A stretch of DNA of 64,000 nucleotides, taken from NCBI GenBank assembly GCA_041159865.1, contig JBEAXK010000139.1:11552-75551 (forward strand), written 5' to 3'. This document shows, piece after piece, positions 18,909-28,898 of this stretch. The translations under genes and the position numbers were made by a program. The DNA is from BJGN01 sp041159865. Its GTDB lineage: Bacteria > Bacteroidota > Bacteroidia > Chitinophagales > Saprospiraceae. The notes beneath the pieces are model-generated. The model did not search any database and had not been told where the DNA came from. It saw nothing but the letters and a program-made list of their open reading frames with translations. Position 1 is the first letter of the stretch. Every line of letters starts with the position of its first letter.

Positions 18909-19490
18909 ATGAAAATTGGCCTTTTCTTTGGTTCTTTCAACCCAATACATAACGGGCATCTGGTGATAGCTGAATTTATGGCTTCTCAAACTGATCTGGA
19001 GGAGGTTTGGTTTGTAGTTTCCCCCCATAATCCATTGAAAAATAAAAAATCATTGGCAAATGATTATGATCGTTTAGCTTGGGTCCAGGATGCCGTTGCA
19101 GATAATCTAAAATTAAAAGCTTCTTCGATAGAATTTAATCTTCCCCAACCTTCATTTACAATCGTTACTTTAACCGTACTGAAAGAAAAATTTCCAGACA
19201 AACAATTTCACCTTATTATGGGAGGAGATTCTTTAATCAGCTTGCCAAAATGGAAAAATGCAGACATTCTCATGAGAGATTTTCCAATTTATGTCTATAC
19301 CAGACCGGAATATGATACTGCGCCTTTTGAAAATAATCCAAGTATAAAGATTTTTAAAGAGGTGCCTCAAATGAATATTTCCGCAAGTTATATCAGAAAT
19401 TGCCTTAGGGAAAATCTTTCCATTCGTTACCTTGTCCCCGATGTTGTATTTAATGCCATTTCACTTTCATCCAATTTCAAGCATCTTTAG
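18909..19490 (+). CDS. nadD: Nicotinate-nucleotide adenylyltransferase
   Basis: NadD converts nicotinate mononucleotide plus ATP to deamido-NAD. The 193-residue protein has the nucleotidylyltransferase (T/H)xGH motif in FGSFNPIHNGHL, the SPHNPLKNKK loop, the MGGDSLISLPKWK substrate segment, and the C-terminal ISASYIRNCL (the SxTxxR-type motif of the family). Length is normal. Confidence 0.95.
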   Translation: MKIGLFFGSFNPIHNGHLVIAEFMASQTDLEEVWFVVSPHNPLKNKKSLANDYDRLAWVQDAVADNLKLKASSIEFNLPQPSFTIVTLTVLKEKFPDKQFHLIMGGDSLISLPKWKNADILMRDFPIYVYTRPEYDTAPFENNPSIKIFKEVPQMNISASYIRNCLRENLSIRYLVPDVVFNAISLSSNFKHL

Positions 19491-19494
19491 TCCT

Positions 19495-21876
19495 ATGAAA
19501 CTTGTCGCTCCTCTTTCAATATATTTATTTTTTAGCTTAGGTGTATTCCATACTCTGTTGGGCCAGGACACCTCCAGATTAAAAATATCAGATTGGCAAA
19601 GTTTATTCCCCCTTCGTCAGGGTCAGTTTGTTACCCAAAGTGAAAATAAAATATTTTATATCGCTTCACAGTCAATTATTTCCATTGATAAGGTTGATTT
19701 TACAATAGAACAATTTGATAAATCGCGCGGGTTAAGTGATGTAAAGTTGAAATATATTCAGTTTAATAAAGGAAGAAAGGAGTTAATTATAGCATATACG
19801 GATGGAGTCATTGATATCATGGATCAAAATGGAAAGGTATATAGCCTTCCTCAAATAAGAAATTTCAAAAATATTACTGGAGATAAATCGATTAATCAAC
19901 TTTATTTAGCATCGGCTGATTTATTATTATTGGCTACTCAATATGGAATTTCAGCGATAAATCTTAAAAAAAGAGAATTTTCATTTTCAGTATTTACGGG
20001 ACTGCCCGTTAAAAATATAATCTCCTTTAAGGGTAGTTTTTACGCTGCTACGGAAAAGGGTATATTTAAAATTGAATCAAATCATGCTAATCCTGAAAAT
20101 TTTAATAATTGGCGTTTATTATCAATTGTAGATGGTTTTCCTTTAGGTAATTGCACTGCATTAGGTGTTTTTAAAGAGTTTTTGTATTTCAATGCGGGAA
20201 AAAGCTTGTATAAACATGCAGGGAATAATCAGGCAGCATTAGCCGTTTATACATATAGTCACGCCAATCTTTTATATCTGAATGGAGAGGGAACCCAATT
20301 ATTAGCAGGTTATAGATGCTCAGATAATTCTTGTAATCAAGATGAGATTTTAGTTATTCAAGAAGGGAGTTCACCTGCAAGAATACCAGGTAATTGTATT
20401 GGCAGGTTGCAAAATGTTTTACAGGAGGAAAATGGAAGAGTTTGGTTTGGTGATGAATACCAGGATTTCAGATATATGGATAAAATTACGGATCCCCAGT
20501 GTAAAAGATTTTCATTAAATTCTCCTTTTTCCCCTCTGTCAAGATGGTTAACTATTTCTCCTGAGGGAGTTCTTTGGCTCGCATCCGGTGGTGTAACTCA
20601 AAATTTTGGATATAGATTTCTGGATCACGGATTTGCTTCTCTAAAAGAGGGTACGTGGCGAATTTATAATAGATTTAATACTCCGGCAATGCTCGGAGAA
20701 AATGTAAATTCCCCCGATGACGATGTATATGACATCATCACTTTGGCGATACATCCTACCAATGGAAAAATTTATGCAGGTTCTTTTTTGGAAGGATTAT
20801 TGCAAATTGACGGGGAAAAGATTATTAGGTTCGACGAAAAAAATTCTTCCTTAAATAATACAGTGGGCGATGCCATTCGCACCAGAGTAAGTGGACTGGC
20901 ATTTGACAAAGATAAAAATTTATGGATTGCCAATCACCTGGCAGAAAAACCCATTTCTGTATTAACGGATAAAGGGGATTGGCAGTCTTTCAAACCCAAT
21001 TGTGCAGAAACACAACTTCACCAGCTGGGTATAGATGGCAGTGGTTATAAATGGTTTGTTTCTTCCTCTTCATCTAATGGTGCACTGGTTTTTGATGCCG
21101 GAGATTTAAAAAATCCTTCAGATGACAGATGCAGGTTAATAAATACAAATACGACACGATTACCAACTAATCAGGTTAATTGTCTGGCTACTGACAGAGA
21201 AGGATACGTTTGGTTGGGTACCTCAAAAGGTATTATCATTTTTGAATGTGGAGCAAGTATTTTTGATAATAATTGTAAAGGAGAATTGCGCATTGTAGAA
21301 CAAGATGGATTTTTAGATTATCTTTTATCTACAGAAGAAATATTATCTATTGCTGTTGATGGCGGAAACAGAAAATGGATTGGAACAAAAAATGGATTAT
21401 TTATACTTTCGGCAGATGGGCGTAAAACAATAGGTCGGTTTAACACTTTAAATTCTCCTTTGCCTGGTAATTCCGTTCAGGCAATAGCCATTGACGGGAA
21501 AAGTGGAAAAGCTTACATTGGGACAGAAAACGGATTAGTGGTATTACAAAGTGAGGCCATTGAGGCTAAAATATTCCATTTAGGAAAGAAAATAGAAATT
21601 TATCCGAATCCGGTTCCTCCCACCTTTTCCGGGCCTGTAGCTATTAAAGGATTAGCCAGAGATGCTATTGTTAAAATTTCAGATATGAACGGAAAATTAG
21701 TTTTTGAAACAAAAGCTGTTGGAGGGCAAGCATTGTGGTATGGAAGAGATTTTCAAGATAATTATGTGAAATCGGGTGTTTATTTAGTTTTTAGCACTAC
21801 AAATCCAGCGTTAACAGGATTTAGTAATCCTGATACTGCCGTGGGTAAGATTGTATGGATCGGCAGAGAAGAATAA
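19495..21876 (+). CDS. porZ: PorZ-like T9SS component: two beta-propellers plus C-terminal sorting-type domain
   Basis: PorZ is a surface component of the type IX secretion attachment complex that delivers anionic LPS to PorU. This 793-residue protein starts at the ATG four bases after nadD (signal peptide MKLVAPLSIYLFFSLGVFHTL). A longer reading frame into nadD is not needed. Two propellers (about 25-340 and 340-690) contain two-component-regulator-type repeats such as LWLASGG, KWFVSSS and VWLGTSKGIII. A type A CTD follows (about 700-793), with the IYPNPV start and the GKLVFET...GVYLV motifs. Architecture, length and the GLSD-type N-terminal repeat match PorZ. Closely related sensor-like propeller proteins are the alternative. 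Confidence 0.78.
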   Translation: MKLVAPLSIYLFFSLGVFHTLLGQDTSRLKISDWQSLFPLRQGQFVTQSENKIFYIASQSIISIDKVDFTIEQFDKSRGLSDVKLKYIQFNKGRKELIIAYTDGVIDIMDQNGKVYSLPQIRNFKNITGDKSINQLYLASADLLLLATQYGISAINLKKREFSFSVFTGLPVKNIISFKGSFYAATEKGIFKIESNHANPENFNNWRLLSIVDGFPLGNCTALGVFKEFLYFNAGKSLYKHAGNNQAALAVYTYSHANLLYLNGEGTQLLAGYRCSDNSCNQDEILVIQEGSSPARIPGNCIGRLQNVLQEENGRVWFGDEYQDFRYMDKITDPQCKRFSLNSPFSPLSRWLTISPEGVLWLASGGVTQNFGYRFLDHGFASLKEGTWRIYNRFNTPAMLGENVNSPDDDVYDIITLAIHPTNGKIYAGSFLEGLLQIDGEKIIRFDEKNSSLNNTVGDAIRTRVSGLAFDKDKNLWIANHLAEKPISVLTDKGDWQSFKPNCAETQLHQLGIDGSGYKWFVSSSSSNGALVFDAGDLKNPSDDRCRLINTNTTRLPTNQVNCLATDREGYVWLGTSKGIIIFECGASIFDNNCKGELRIVEQDGFLDYLLSTEEILSIAVDGGNRKWIGTKNGLFILSADGRKTIGRFNTLNSPLPGNSVQAIAIDGKSGKAYIGTENGLVVLQSEAIEAKIFHLGKKIEIYPNPVPPTFSGPVAIKGLARDAIVKISDMNGKLVFETKAVGGQALWYGRDFQDNYVKSGVYLVFSTTNPALTGFSNPDTAVGKIVWIGREE

Positions 21877-21882
21877 TCATAC

Positions 21883-23016
21883 TTATAAAACAGATGAATG
21901 GATGATTTCTTCATAATAGGCTTCATAAATAGGGAGTACATTGTTAATGTCAAATCTTTTTGCCTGTGCGAGTGCATTACTTCTGAATTCAGCTAAGGTA
22001 TCTTCATTAGAGAGAATAGAGATGGCATTTTTAGCCATATCTTCTACATCACCAATTTCACTTACGTAACCCGTTACCCCATTTATATTTACTTCTGGAA
22101 TACCACCCGCATTTGTTGAAATGACAGGTACTTCACAAGCCATAGCTTCCAGTGCTGCTAATCCGAAAGCTTCTTTTTCTGAGGTTAACAGGAAAAGGTC
22201 AGCAACAGCCATTAATTCCTCCACAGCATCCTGTTTTCCTAAAAATCGGATATGTTCTCCCAGTCCCAGGCTTCTGGAATAAGATTCGGCATTCCATCTT
22301 TCAGGCCCGTCCCCGATAAGCAATAATTTACTGGCTATTTTTTCCTTTACTTTTGAAAATACAGTAATAACATCCTCTACTCTTTTAACCTTTCTAAAGT
22401 TACTTACATGAATGAGAATTCTTTCATTGTCCATGGCAATGGCCTTCCGGAAATGCTCTTTATTACTTCGTTTAAATCTTTCAAAGTCAATAAAATTGGG
22501 AATAACTTCAATATTTTTTTTAATATTAAAGTAAGCGTGGGTTTGTTGTTTAAGATTTTCGGAGACGGCTGTTACACCGTCTGACTTATTGATGGAAAAT
22601 TCAATAACAGGCTTGAAAGCACTATTATTACCTACCAGGGTTATATCAGTTCCATGCAGTGTTGTGATAACTGGAACATAGCGACCTTCACTCAGGAGTA
22701 TTTTTTTTGCCATGTATGCAACTGCTGCATGAGGTATGGCATAATGAACATGAAGGAGGTCAAGATTTTCGAATCTCACTACATCCACCATTTTACCAGC
22801 CAGTGCTGTTTCGTAAGGGGGGAATTCAAATAATGGATAATCGGATGTATCTACTTCATGGTAGAAAACATTTTCTTGAAAATGACCAAGCCTTGCAGGC
22901 CTTCTATAGGTGATGAAATGGATTTGATGCCCCTTACGGGCCAAACCGAGACCTAACTCAGTAGCAATAACGCCACTTCCCCCGTATGTTGGGTAACAAA
23001 CAATTCCTATTTTCAT
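21883..23016 (-). CDS. bshA: N-acetyl-alpha-D-glucosaminyl L-malate synthase (bacillithiol step 1)
   Basis: BshA, a GT4 retaining glycosyltransferase, joins GlcNAc from UDP-GlcNAc to L-malate in bacillithiol synthesis. The 377-residue protein starts at MKIGIVCYPTYGGSGVIATELG. It shows HVHYAIPHA, TTLHGTDITLVG and the C-terminal EX7E-type segment SEKEAFGLAALEAMACEVPVI. I use the ATG at 23016; sixteen more in-frame residues upstream would overlap the preceding gene. bshB and bshC are not in the window. Confidence 0.93.
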   Translation of the reverse strand: MKIGIVCYPTYGGSGVIATELGLGLARKGHQIHFITYRRPARLGHFQENVFYHEVDTSDYPLFEFPPYETALAGKMVDVVRFENLDLLHVHYAIPHAAVAYMAKKILLSEGRYVPVITTLHGTDITLVGNNSAFKPVIEFSINKSDGVTAVSENLKQQTHAYFNIKKNIEVIPNFIDFERFKRSNKEHFRKAIAMDNERILIHVSNFRKVKRVEDVITVFSKVKEKIASKLLLIGDGPERWNAESYSRSLGLGEHIRFLGKQDAVEELMAVADLFLLTSEKEAFGLAALEAMACEVPVISTNAGGIPEVNINGVTGYVSEIGDVEDMAKNAISILSNEDTLAEFRSNALAQAKRFDINNVLPIYEAYYEEIIHSSVL

Positions 23017-23023
23017 GCTGCCT

Positions 23024-25852
23024 TTAATCGATAATAACCAATGGAAGTCCCAATTGTTTATCACTTACCTGAACAGATACCCAGTAAACGCCAGGAATTT
23101 GCCTGTTCATTTCTAGAATCAGGTTATGATGTTGAGCAAAATCCGATTTAGTCTGATAAATAAGAGCACCTAAGGAATTGAAAACCCTAATAATAGCATC
23201 ATCCGATTTTAACAAAGAAAACGAAATACGGGGATTTATGGAGGCGGGGTTTGGGTAAATGGAAATGCCTGACATCCATGATAAATAATCATTTATACCC
23301 GTTGGAACACCCAATTTAACCTCTGTAAAGTCGGTACAGCCAAAAGCATCGGTTACAGTAACTTTGTAGGTCCCGGGATTTTGTATTTCTGCTGTTCTGC
23401 TCTTTATGCCATTGCTCCAGGAAAAGGTGTAAGGTCCTACGCCGGCGTCTGCGTTAATAGTTACGACAGCAGGTTGGCTGGATGTTGAGGAAAGGGATCT
23501 TACCAGCGTGGTACTCAAAGTCAGATTAGATGGACAACGGGTGCTATTGAAATTATCAAAATCTACCCAATAATTACCTGATCCCCAAAGCGCACTTACT
23601 TTTACCACCACATACTTTCCAGCAAAAGCCGATAAATCAACCGCAATGGTTTTATATTTATTAGTGGTTTGATGGTTTATACTACTTATAGTTCTAACAA
23701 CTTGAAAGGTGGTACCACAATCAGTTGAAACAGCAATTTCCAGTCTGTCTGAATTATTCCAAACGGCGCCAGCTTTCCCATCACTTTCAAAAGTTACGGC
23801 TCTGTAGTCAAATCGTAATGTATCTTTTAGAGCAATAATACCAATGGGTGCAGTAATTATATCAAATCTAGGATCAGAAGCAGAGAGTAAATCGGAAACC
23901 ACATACGTTTTATTATTATGTTCTTTGGTTACTATTTGATCTGTTCCGACCCAGTCGGAAGGGAATCTGCCCATTTCAAAATCTTCTTTAAAAGGAAGAG
24001 TTGTATTAGTTTTAAAGGTAAAATAGGCAGTATCATTATGGGTTAGGGATGATTCGCCAACAATCCATGCCTTAATTTTATAAATTCCTGGTTTAGAAGA
24101 ATCGAAACCTTGTTTAAAAACGAAAGGTTTATTCTGGCCACTATTTACAACAAAAGTAGATGCTGATTCCGTTATTATGGATCCGCCATTAATTTGATAA
24201 GCGAGGTTAAGACCATTAATATTAGATCTGCCTATATTTCCAATATTTAAAGTAACAAGGTCAGTTATATTTTCACAAATCGTTTTTCTATTATTTTTAA
24301 CACTTAACGCAGTTAAATCAAAGTTTGATAAAGCAATATTGATATTATCGATAAGAACGCCTTCTCTTTGAACACCAAAATCACTATTAAAAACAAATCT
24401 GATTTTTATTTTACTGTTTCCAGCAACTCCAGGAAGAACATGAGCTGCTAAAAACCAGGCATCGGCATTTCCATTTCCATTCCACAACCATCTTTCAGTA
24501 TCATTATACCAATTAGTTCCTGAGGAAGGATTTCCTAAACGCAACCAAGAATTTCCATCATCTTTGGAATACTCAATCCAAAGGCCATCACAACATTTTT
24601 CAATGTCAATTTTCATTCTAAAAGAAAGAACTGGATCCTGGCTTAGCTTTGAAAAATCAAAACAAGGAGAATTTAAATAAGATAATTCATTGGAATTATG
24701 ATTTCCATTAAGGTTAGTTCCCCATGATTTAATGCCGCTGAAGGCATCACGAAGACCTGATCCATTAGGAGTTCCTAAGGCCCAGCTATTTGACATACTT
24801 TTTTTATCGACCGTCCAGCCAGTAAATTTTTCTTCCAGTGTTGTGAGGTAGGGAAAAGTATTTATAGTGGGTATACTAACGACTTGTGTAGAAATACTGT
24901 CATTTTTAATTTCCCCATCTTTTTCAAATTGCGTCCAGGCGACGATATTATATTCACCAGGTACAGAAAAATTAAAAGGTTGGTCAAATGCCGTAACATT
25001 GGTGCTGTCTGGGGCAACTACACCGGTATAAAAACCATCAATGGGTCTATTTATAGGTACATCAACCTTATTTATCTGATACCCATAAGGAATCAAGGAC
25101 TGAGGTTCGCCACCGTAGTTAAAAATGGCCACTTTAACAGAATCATTCCCAAGTCCACAATCTGATTCAGGGGCAATTAAGCCAGTAATACCAACGTCAA
25201 GCTTCCACTTCGTTTCAAAACTGAAAGGACCGTTTGGTCTGCTTGTATCACCTGCCGGACAAATGCTGGCAAGAAAATAGGTGTATGTGGAATGCTCACT
25301 TAATTTATTCATCAAGGTGTCTTTTTTAGTCACCCGAAAAGTGTCAGCATTTAAAATGGGAGATGATTTAAACAGGAGTAAGGTAGAAGTTGTGTTTATC
25401 ACAGGGCTCCATGCTAACGTTGCTGATTGAGAACCGATAAAGGCTGGTTTTACAAAAAAAACGGGAGGAGCAGGACAAGATGGGCATGTTACCAAACTTT
25501 TATAGACAATGCCTGTGGTGGGTATCTTTCCTTTTTGCGAAAACAAAACAGAATCGCGTTCACTTCTTAATTCGTATTGAATTTCTTCATCATAAAGCCC
25601 TTCGTTAAAACGAATCGATAAACTATCCCCTTTAGTGACGTTAAAATAATAAATTTCTTTACTCCCATTTTTTAGCGAGAAACGATTTACCTTATTCCCT
25701 ACAGTTATTTCAAGAGAGGCCTCATTCCAGCCATCTAAACCCAGGTCTGTACATTCAAGTTTATAGGTACATGGTGGTGTATTTTGTCCAATTAACCATA
25801 TCTGGCAAAACAAGAGAGGGAGAAAAAGAAGACGCGCAAATTTCAATTTCAT
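23024..25852 (-). CDS. Secreted multidomain protein with T9SS type A sorting domain
   Basis: A 942-residue T9SS cargo protein: signal peptide (residues 1-22), a beta-rich N-terminal region, a fibronectin-III-like domain (about 130-215), CARDB-like beta sandwiches (about 215-330 and 510-610), a MAM-like jelly roll with a conserved Cys-Cys (about 335-505), a second jelly roll (about 610-775), a SprB-type repeat (PYTFSWSNGIKSRTAEIQNPG, about 800-850) and a CTD starting ISIYPNPAS. These modules are adhesive or carbohydrate-binding in related proteins. No catalytic domain is seen. It probably sits on the cell surface or is released. bshA starts 7 bp downstream. Confidence 0.85.
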   Translation of the reverse strand: MKLKFARLLFLPLLFCQIWLIGQNTPPCTYKLECTDLGLDGWNEASLEITVGNKVNRFSLKNGSKEIYYFNVTKGDSLSIRFNEGLYDEEIQYELRSERDSVLFSQKGKIPTTGIVYKSLVTCPSCPAPPVFFVKPAFIGSQSATLAWSPVINTTSTLLLFKSSPILNADTFRVTKKDTLMNKLSEHSTYTYFLASICPAGDTSRPNGPFSFETKWKLDVGITGLIAPESDCGLGNDSVKVAIFNYGGEPQSLIPYGYQINKVDVPINRPIDGFYTGVVAPDSTNVTAFDQPFNFSVPGEYNIVAWTQFEKDGEIKNDSISTQVVSIPTINTFPYLTTLEEKFTGWTVDKKSMSNSWALGTPNGSGLRDAFSGIKSWGTNLNGNHNSNELSYLNSPCFDFSKLSQDPVLSFRMKIDIEKCCDGLWIEYSKDDGNSWLRLGNPSSGTNWYNDTERWLWNGNGNADAWFLAAHVLPGVAGNSKIKIRFVFNSDFGVQREGVLIDNINIALSNFDLTALSVKNNRKTICENITDLVTLNIGNIGRSNINGLNLAYQINGGSIITESASTFVVNSGQNKPFVFKQGFDSSKPGIYKIKAWIVGESSLTHNDTAYFTFKTNTTLPFKEDFEMGRFPSDWVGTDQIVTKEHNNKTYVVSDLLSASDPRFDIITAPIGIIALKDTLRFDYRAVTFESDGKAGAVWNNSDRLEIAVSTDCGTTFQVVRTISSINHQTTNKYKTIAVDLSAFAGKYVVVKVSALWGSGNYWVDFDNFNSTRCPSNLTLSTTLVRSLSSTSSQPAVVTINADAGVGPYTFSWSNGIKSRTAEIQNPGTYKVTVTDAFGCTDFTEVKLGVPTGINDYLSWMSGISIYPNPASINPRISFSLLKSDDAIIRVFNSLGALIYQTKSDFAQHHNLILEMNRQIPGVYWVSVQVSDKQLGLPLVIID

Positions 25853-25891
25853 ATATTTTGAGTTAGAGGTCGTTCTGGTTGAATAAAGGTA

Positions 25892-25922
25892 TAAATGTTA
25901 AAAATAACAATTTAAACATTTA
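25892..25922. promoter_or_regulatory. Nested inverted repeats in the divergent region, candidate operator
   Basis: TAAATGTT (25892-25899) and AACATTTA (25915-25922) form a perfect 8-bp inverted repeat, which encloses a second one, TGTTA-AAAA-TAACA (25896-25909). It lies between the T9SS cargo gene and the MerR gene and could be a regulator site. In such AT-rich DNA chance is possible. The rest of this 198-bp gap shows no clear promoter. Confidence 0.3.
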
Positions 25923-26050
25923 AAAGAGTTAAATTAACGATAAACACACTTGAAAATTTGTTTATAAACTAAGATTTAACAACACGATACAAAACACTAT
26001 TATTTTAAACCTTTTTAAAATGAAATTGTTTCTGAACAAAATAGGAAAAA

Positions 26051-26947
26051 GTGGCTGTATATTCCATTGTTGATTTAGAAAAACTAACAGGTGTTAAAGC
26101 ACATACTATTCGTATTTGGGAACAACGTTATGGAGTTATTTCCCCTAAAAGAACCCAATCTAACATTCGTTATTACCAAGAGGACGATCTCAAGCAATTA
26201 TTGAATATCGCAATTCTAAATAAAAATGGACACAAAATTTCAAGAATTGCCCAAATGCAGCCTCAAGAAATTAATGAAACGGCAGCTGCATTGTCTTCTT
26301 TAGATGTAGCTTACGGTGCCCATCTCGATGCGCTAACTATTGCCATGATTGAAATGGATGAGGTTAAATTTGATAAAATTGTCAATACACACATTCATCA
26401 ATTAGGATTCGAGCGGACAATGACGGAGCTTATCTACCCCTTCCTGGATAAACTTAGTATCCTTTGGCTAACGGGTTCCATTAGTCCTGTACAGGAAAAC
26501 TTTATGAGCTTTCTAATCAGACAGAAGATTATATCAGCTATTGACCAGTTAAATTCTATAGATTATTCACCTACAAAAAAATGCATTTTATATTTACCTG
26601 AGGGAGAAAAACAAGAATTGAGTTTATTATTCATTCAGTATATGCTGAGGGTTCGATATTATAGAGTGATTTATCTTGGGAACGATATTTCAATCTCTGA
26701 ACTGAAAGTAGCCAGTGAAATAATTCAACCTGATTATATTTGTACGATGATTACTTCATCCTTTGAAACAGAGTCCATTCAACAATATGTTAATAACCTC
26801 TCTAATGAAATTTTTAATTGTCAAATTTTATTGAGTGGGTATCAAGTGAATGCTCAAACTTTTGAACACGGAAAGAACATTCATAAAGTCCAGAGTTTAG
26901 ACCATCTCTTAAATATTATCTCGGGTCGGGAAAGAAATGAGAAATAG
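26051..26947 (+). CDS. MerR-family regulator with degenerate B12-binding-like domain
   Basis: A 298-residue regulator. The N-terminal MerR winged helix (residues 1-75) has the typical TGVKAHTIRIWEQRYGVISP segment and NIRYY wing. A helical bundle (about 85-170) and a Rossmann-like domain (about 175-295) follow, the layout of CarH/LitR-type light- and B12-responsive repressors. In those, the motif GERHELG carries the cobalamin-binding His. Here the equivalent is E184-G-E-K-Q188-E-L-S, so the His is Gln and the Gly is Ser; cobalamin binding is unlikely. The start is GTG, and no in-frame ATG precedes it. The acyl-CoA synthetase gene follows after 90 bp. Confidence 0.87.
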   Translation: MAVYSIVDLEKLTGVKAHTIRIWEQRYGVISPKRTQSNIRYYQEDDLKQLLNIAILNKNGHKISRIAQMQPQEINETAAALSSLDVAYGAHLDALTIAMIEMDEVKFDKIVNTHIHQLGFERTMTELIYPFLDKLSILWLTGSISPVQENFMSFLIRQKIISAIDQLNSIDYSPTKKCILYLPEGEKQELSLLFIQYMLRVRYYRVIYLGNDISISELKVASEIIQPDYICTMITSSFETESIQQYVNNLSNEIFNCQILLSGYQVNAQTFEHGKNIHKVQSLDHLLNIISGRERNEK

Positions 26948-27037
26948 TTTCATCTGATTTTTCAGAATTTTATGTTATTTTTAAGCATTGTACAAAATTC
27001 TACAATCTTAATTCATAAAATCGGAAATTATTATCAG

Positions 27038-28855
27038 ATGAAGCCAACCAGATTATTTGATTACATTCATTATCAAATGGCACATTATCCCCTTGAGCGG
27101 TGCATGGGTGCCAAAAACGAACAAGGTGTGTTCGATTTCCTTTCTACCGAAGAAGTCATCGATTTAGCTAATAAACTTAGTTGTGGCTTATTAAAATTAG
27201 GCATTGGAAAAGGGGATAAAATTGGTGTTGCCGTTTATCAGAATCGCCCTGAATGGGTCATTCTGGACATTGCCGTTCAGCAAATAGGCGCGATAAATGT
27301 TCCAGTTTATCCAACTATCAGTAGCAACGAATATGTATATATTTTCAATGACTCTGAAACAAAAATTTGTTTTGTTGGTAAACTGGATTTGTTTGATAAG
27401 GTAAGGACCGCTCAAAAAGACGTACCATCTTTAAAGGAAATTTATACTTTCGATATTCAGGAAGGCAGACCTTACTGGAAGGATATATTAACAGATGAAG
27501 GTATGGATCGTTTGGAAGAATTGAAAAGCGAAGTCAAAGCAGAAGATTTATCTACTATTATTTATACGTCTGGAACCACGGGTGTTCCAAAAGGGGTTAT
27601 GTTATCTCATTATAATATCATATCCAATGTGGAAGCGGCTGCTGCCATTATTCCAGTTCAAAATGGAGATAAGGTATTAAGTTTCCTCCCAATTTGCCAT
27701 ATTTTTGAAAGAGCCGCTTCTTACCACTATCAGTTCCGTGGTGTGTCAATCATTTTTACGGGTACTGACAATTTAGGAGGTGATGAAGGAGATTTAAAAA
27801 TGGTTCAGCCCCATTTCTTTACTACTGTCCCCAGATTACTGGAAAAAGTATATGAGAAAATTTATAACAAAGGATTAGCCCTAAGTGGTGTAAAGAAAAA
27901 ATTATTTTTCTGGGCTCTTTCCTTAACGGAAGACTTTGCTTATCATCAACCCGTATCTGGATTTAAAGGCAAAATTGCCGATAAACTTATTTTTAGTAAG
28001 TGGAGAGAAGCTTTAGGAGGAAATGTAAAAGGGATTGTCACGGGAGCCGCTCCTTGCCCATTAAGAATTGCACAGGTTTTTTCTGCTGCTGGTGTTCCAA
28101 TTAGAGAAGGTTATGGTTTAACAGAAACCTCACCTGTTTTAACCGCAAGTACTTTTGAGAAAGGAGGTGCTTTATTAGGAACAGTGGGAAAAGCTATTCC
28201 TGGTGTTGATATACTTATTGATTCATCCGATGGGAATTACAGAGAAAATGAAGGAGAAATTTTAGCTTCAGGTCCTAATATCATGATGGGATATTATAAA
28301 AAACCGGATGCTACTGCCGCTGTTACCAAGGTAATTGATGGAAAAGCATGGTTCTGTACAGGTGATGTGGGTAAATTTGTTACGGGTCCACAAGGAGGTC
28401 AATTCCTTAAAATCACGGATAGGAAAAAAGAACTTTTGAAAACTTCAGGAGGAAAATATGTAGCTCCTGCCCCCATTGAAAATAAATTTAAAGAGTCTTT
28501 CCTTATCGAACAAATGATGGTCGTTGGGGATAACCAAAAATTTGTTTCTGCTTTAATCGTGCCTGCTGAAGAGGCATTAAAAGATTGGTGCAGTAATAAT
28601 AATGTTACTTGGACAAATATGGCTGACGTAGTTAAACTAGGCGAAATTATTGACCTTTATCAATCTATTATCGATGAAATGAATCAAGAATTTGCTCATA
28701 TAGATCAGGTGAAGAAATTTAAGTTATTGGTTGAACCTTGGGAACCAGTTAAAAAAGATGGTTCAGAATCTGAGTTAACCCCTACAATGAAACTAAAAAG
28801 AAGGGTGATTTTAGATAAATACGCGGATCAAATTGAACAGATTTATAAAGAATAA
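27038..28855 (+). CDS. Long-chain fatty acid-CoA ligase (AMP-forming)
   Basis: This enzyme activates fatty acids to acyl-CoA via an acyl-adenylate. The 605-residue protein starts at MKPTRLFDYIHYQ (ATG at 27038; an earlier in-frame TTG or ATG would add an unconserved leader). AMP-binding motifs are IIYTSGTTGVPKGVMLSH (P-loop), REGYGLTETSPV, the TGDVG segment and ITDRKKELLKTSGGKYVAP (hinge and C-terminal domain). It belongs to the FAA1/FadD15-like long-chain group common in Bacteroidota. It ends at a strong terminator. Confidence 0.93.
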   Translation: MKPTRLFDYIHYQMAHYPLERCMGAKNEQGVFDFLSTEEVIDLANKLSCGLLKLGIGKGDKIGVAVYQNRPEWVILDIAVQQIGAINVPVYPTISSNEYVYIFNDSETKICFVGKLDLFDKVRTAQKDVPSLKEIYTFDIQEGRPYWKDILTDEGMDRLEELKSEVKAEDLSTIIYTSGTTGVPKGVMLSHYNIISNVEAAAAIIPVQNGDKVLSFLPICHIFERAASYHYQFRGVSIIFTGTDNLGGDEGDLKMVQPHFFTTVPRLLEKVYEKIYNKGLALSGVKKKLFFWALSLTEDFAYHQPVSGFKGKIADKLIFSKWREALGGNVKGIVTGAAPCPLRIAQVFSAAGVPIREGYGLTETSPVLTASTFEKGGALLGTVGKAIPGVDILIDSSDGNYRENEGEILASGPNIMMGYYKKPDATAAVTKVIDGKAWFCTGDVGKFVTGPQGGQFLKITDRKKELLKTSGGKYVAPAPIENKFKESFLIEQMMVVGDNQKFVSALIVPAEEALKDWCSNNNVTWTNMADVVKLGEIIDLYQSIIDEMNQEFAHIDQVKKFKLLVEPWEPVKKDGSESELTPTMKLKRRVILDKYADQIEQIYKE

Positions 28856-28856
28856 A

Positions 28857-28893
28857 AAAAAAGCCGGTAAGTATTTTCTTACCGGCTTTTTTT
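28857..28893. terminator. Strong bidirectional intrinsic terminator
   Basis: A perfect 13-bp stem (AAAAGCCGGTAAG / CTTACCGGCTTTT) with a 6-nt loop TATTTT, a run of T after it and a run of A before it. It separates the convergent acyl-CoA synthetase gene and the short membrane-protein gene and can stop transcription from both sides. Confidence 0.9.
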
Positions 28894-28898
28894 AACCT

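Noticed and set aside
19432..19494. Longer N-terminus for the PorZ-like protein reaching into nadD
   Set aside because: The ATG at 19495 gives a clean signal peptide; the extension would bury it and overlaps the conserved nadD C-terminus.
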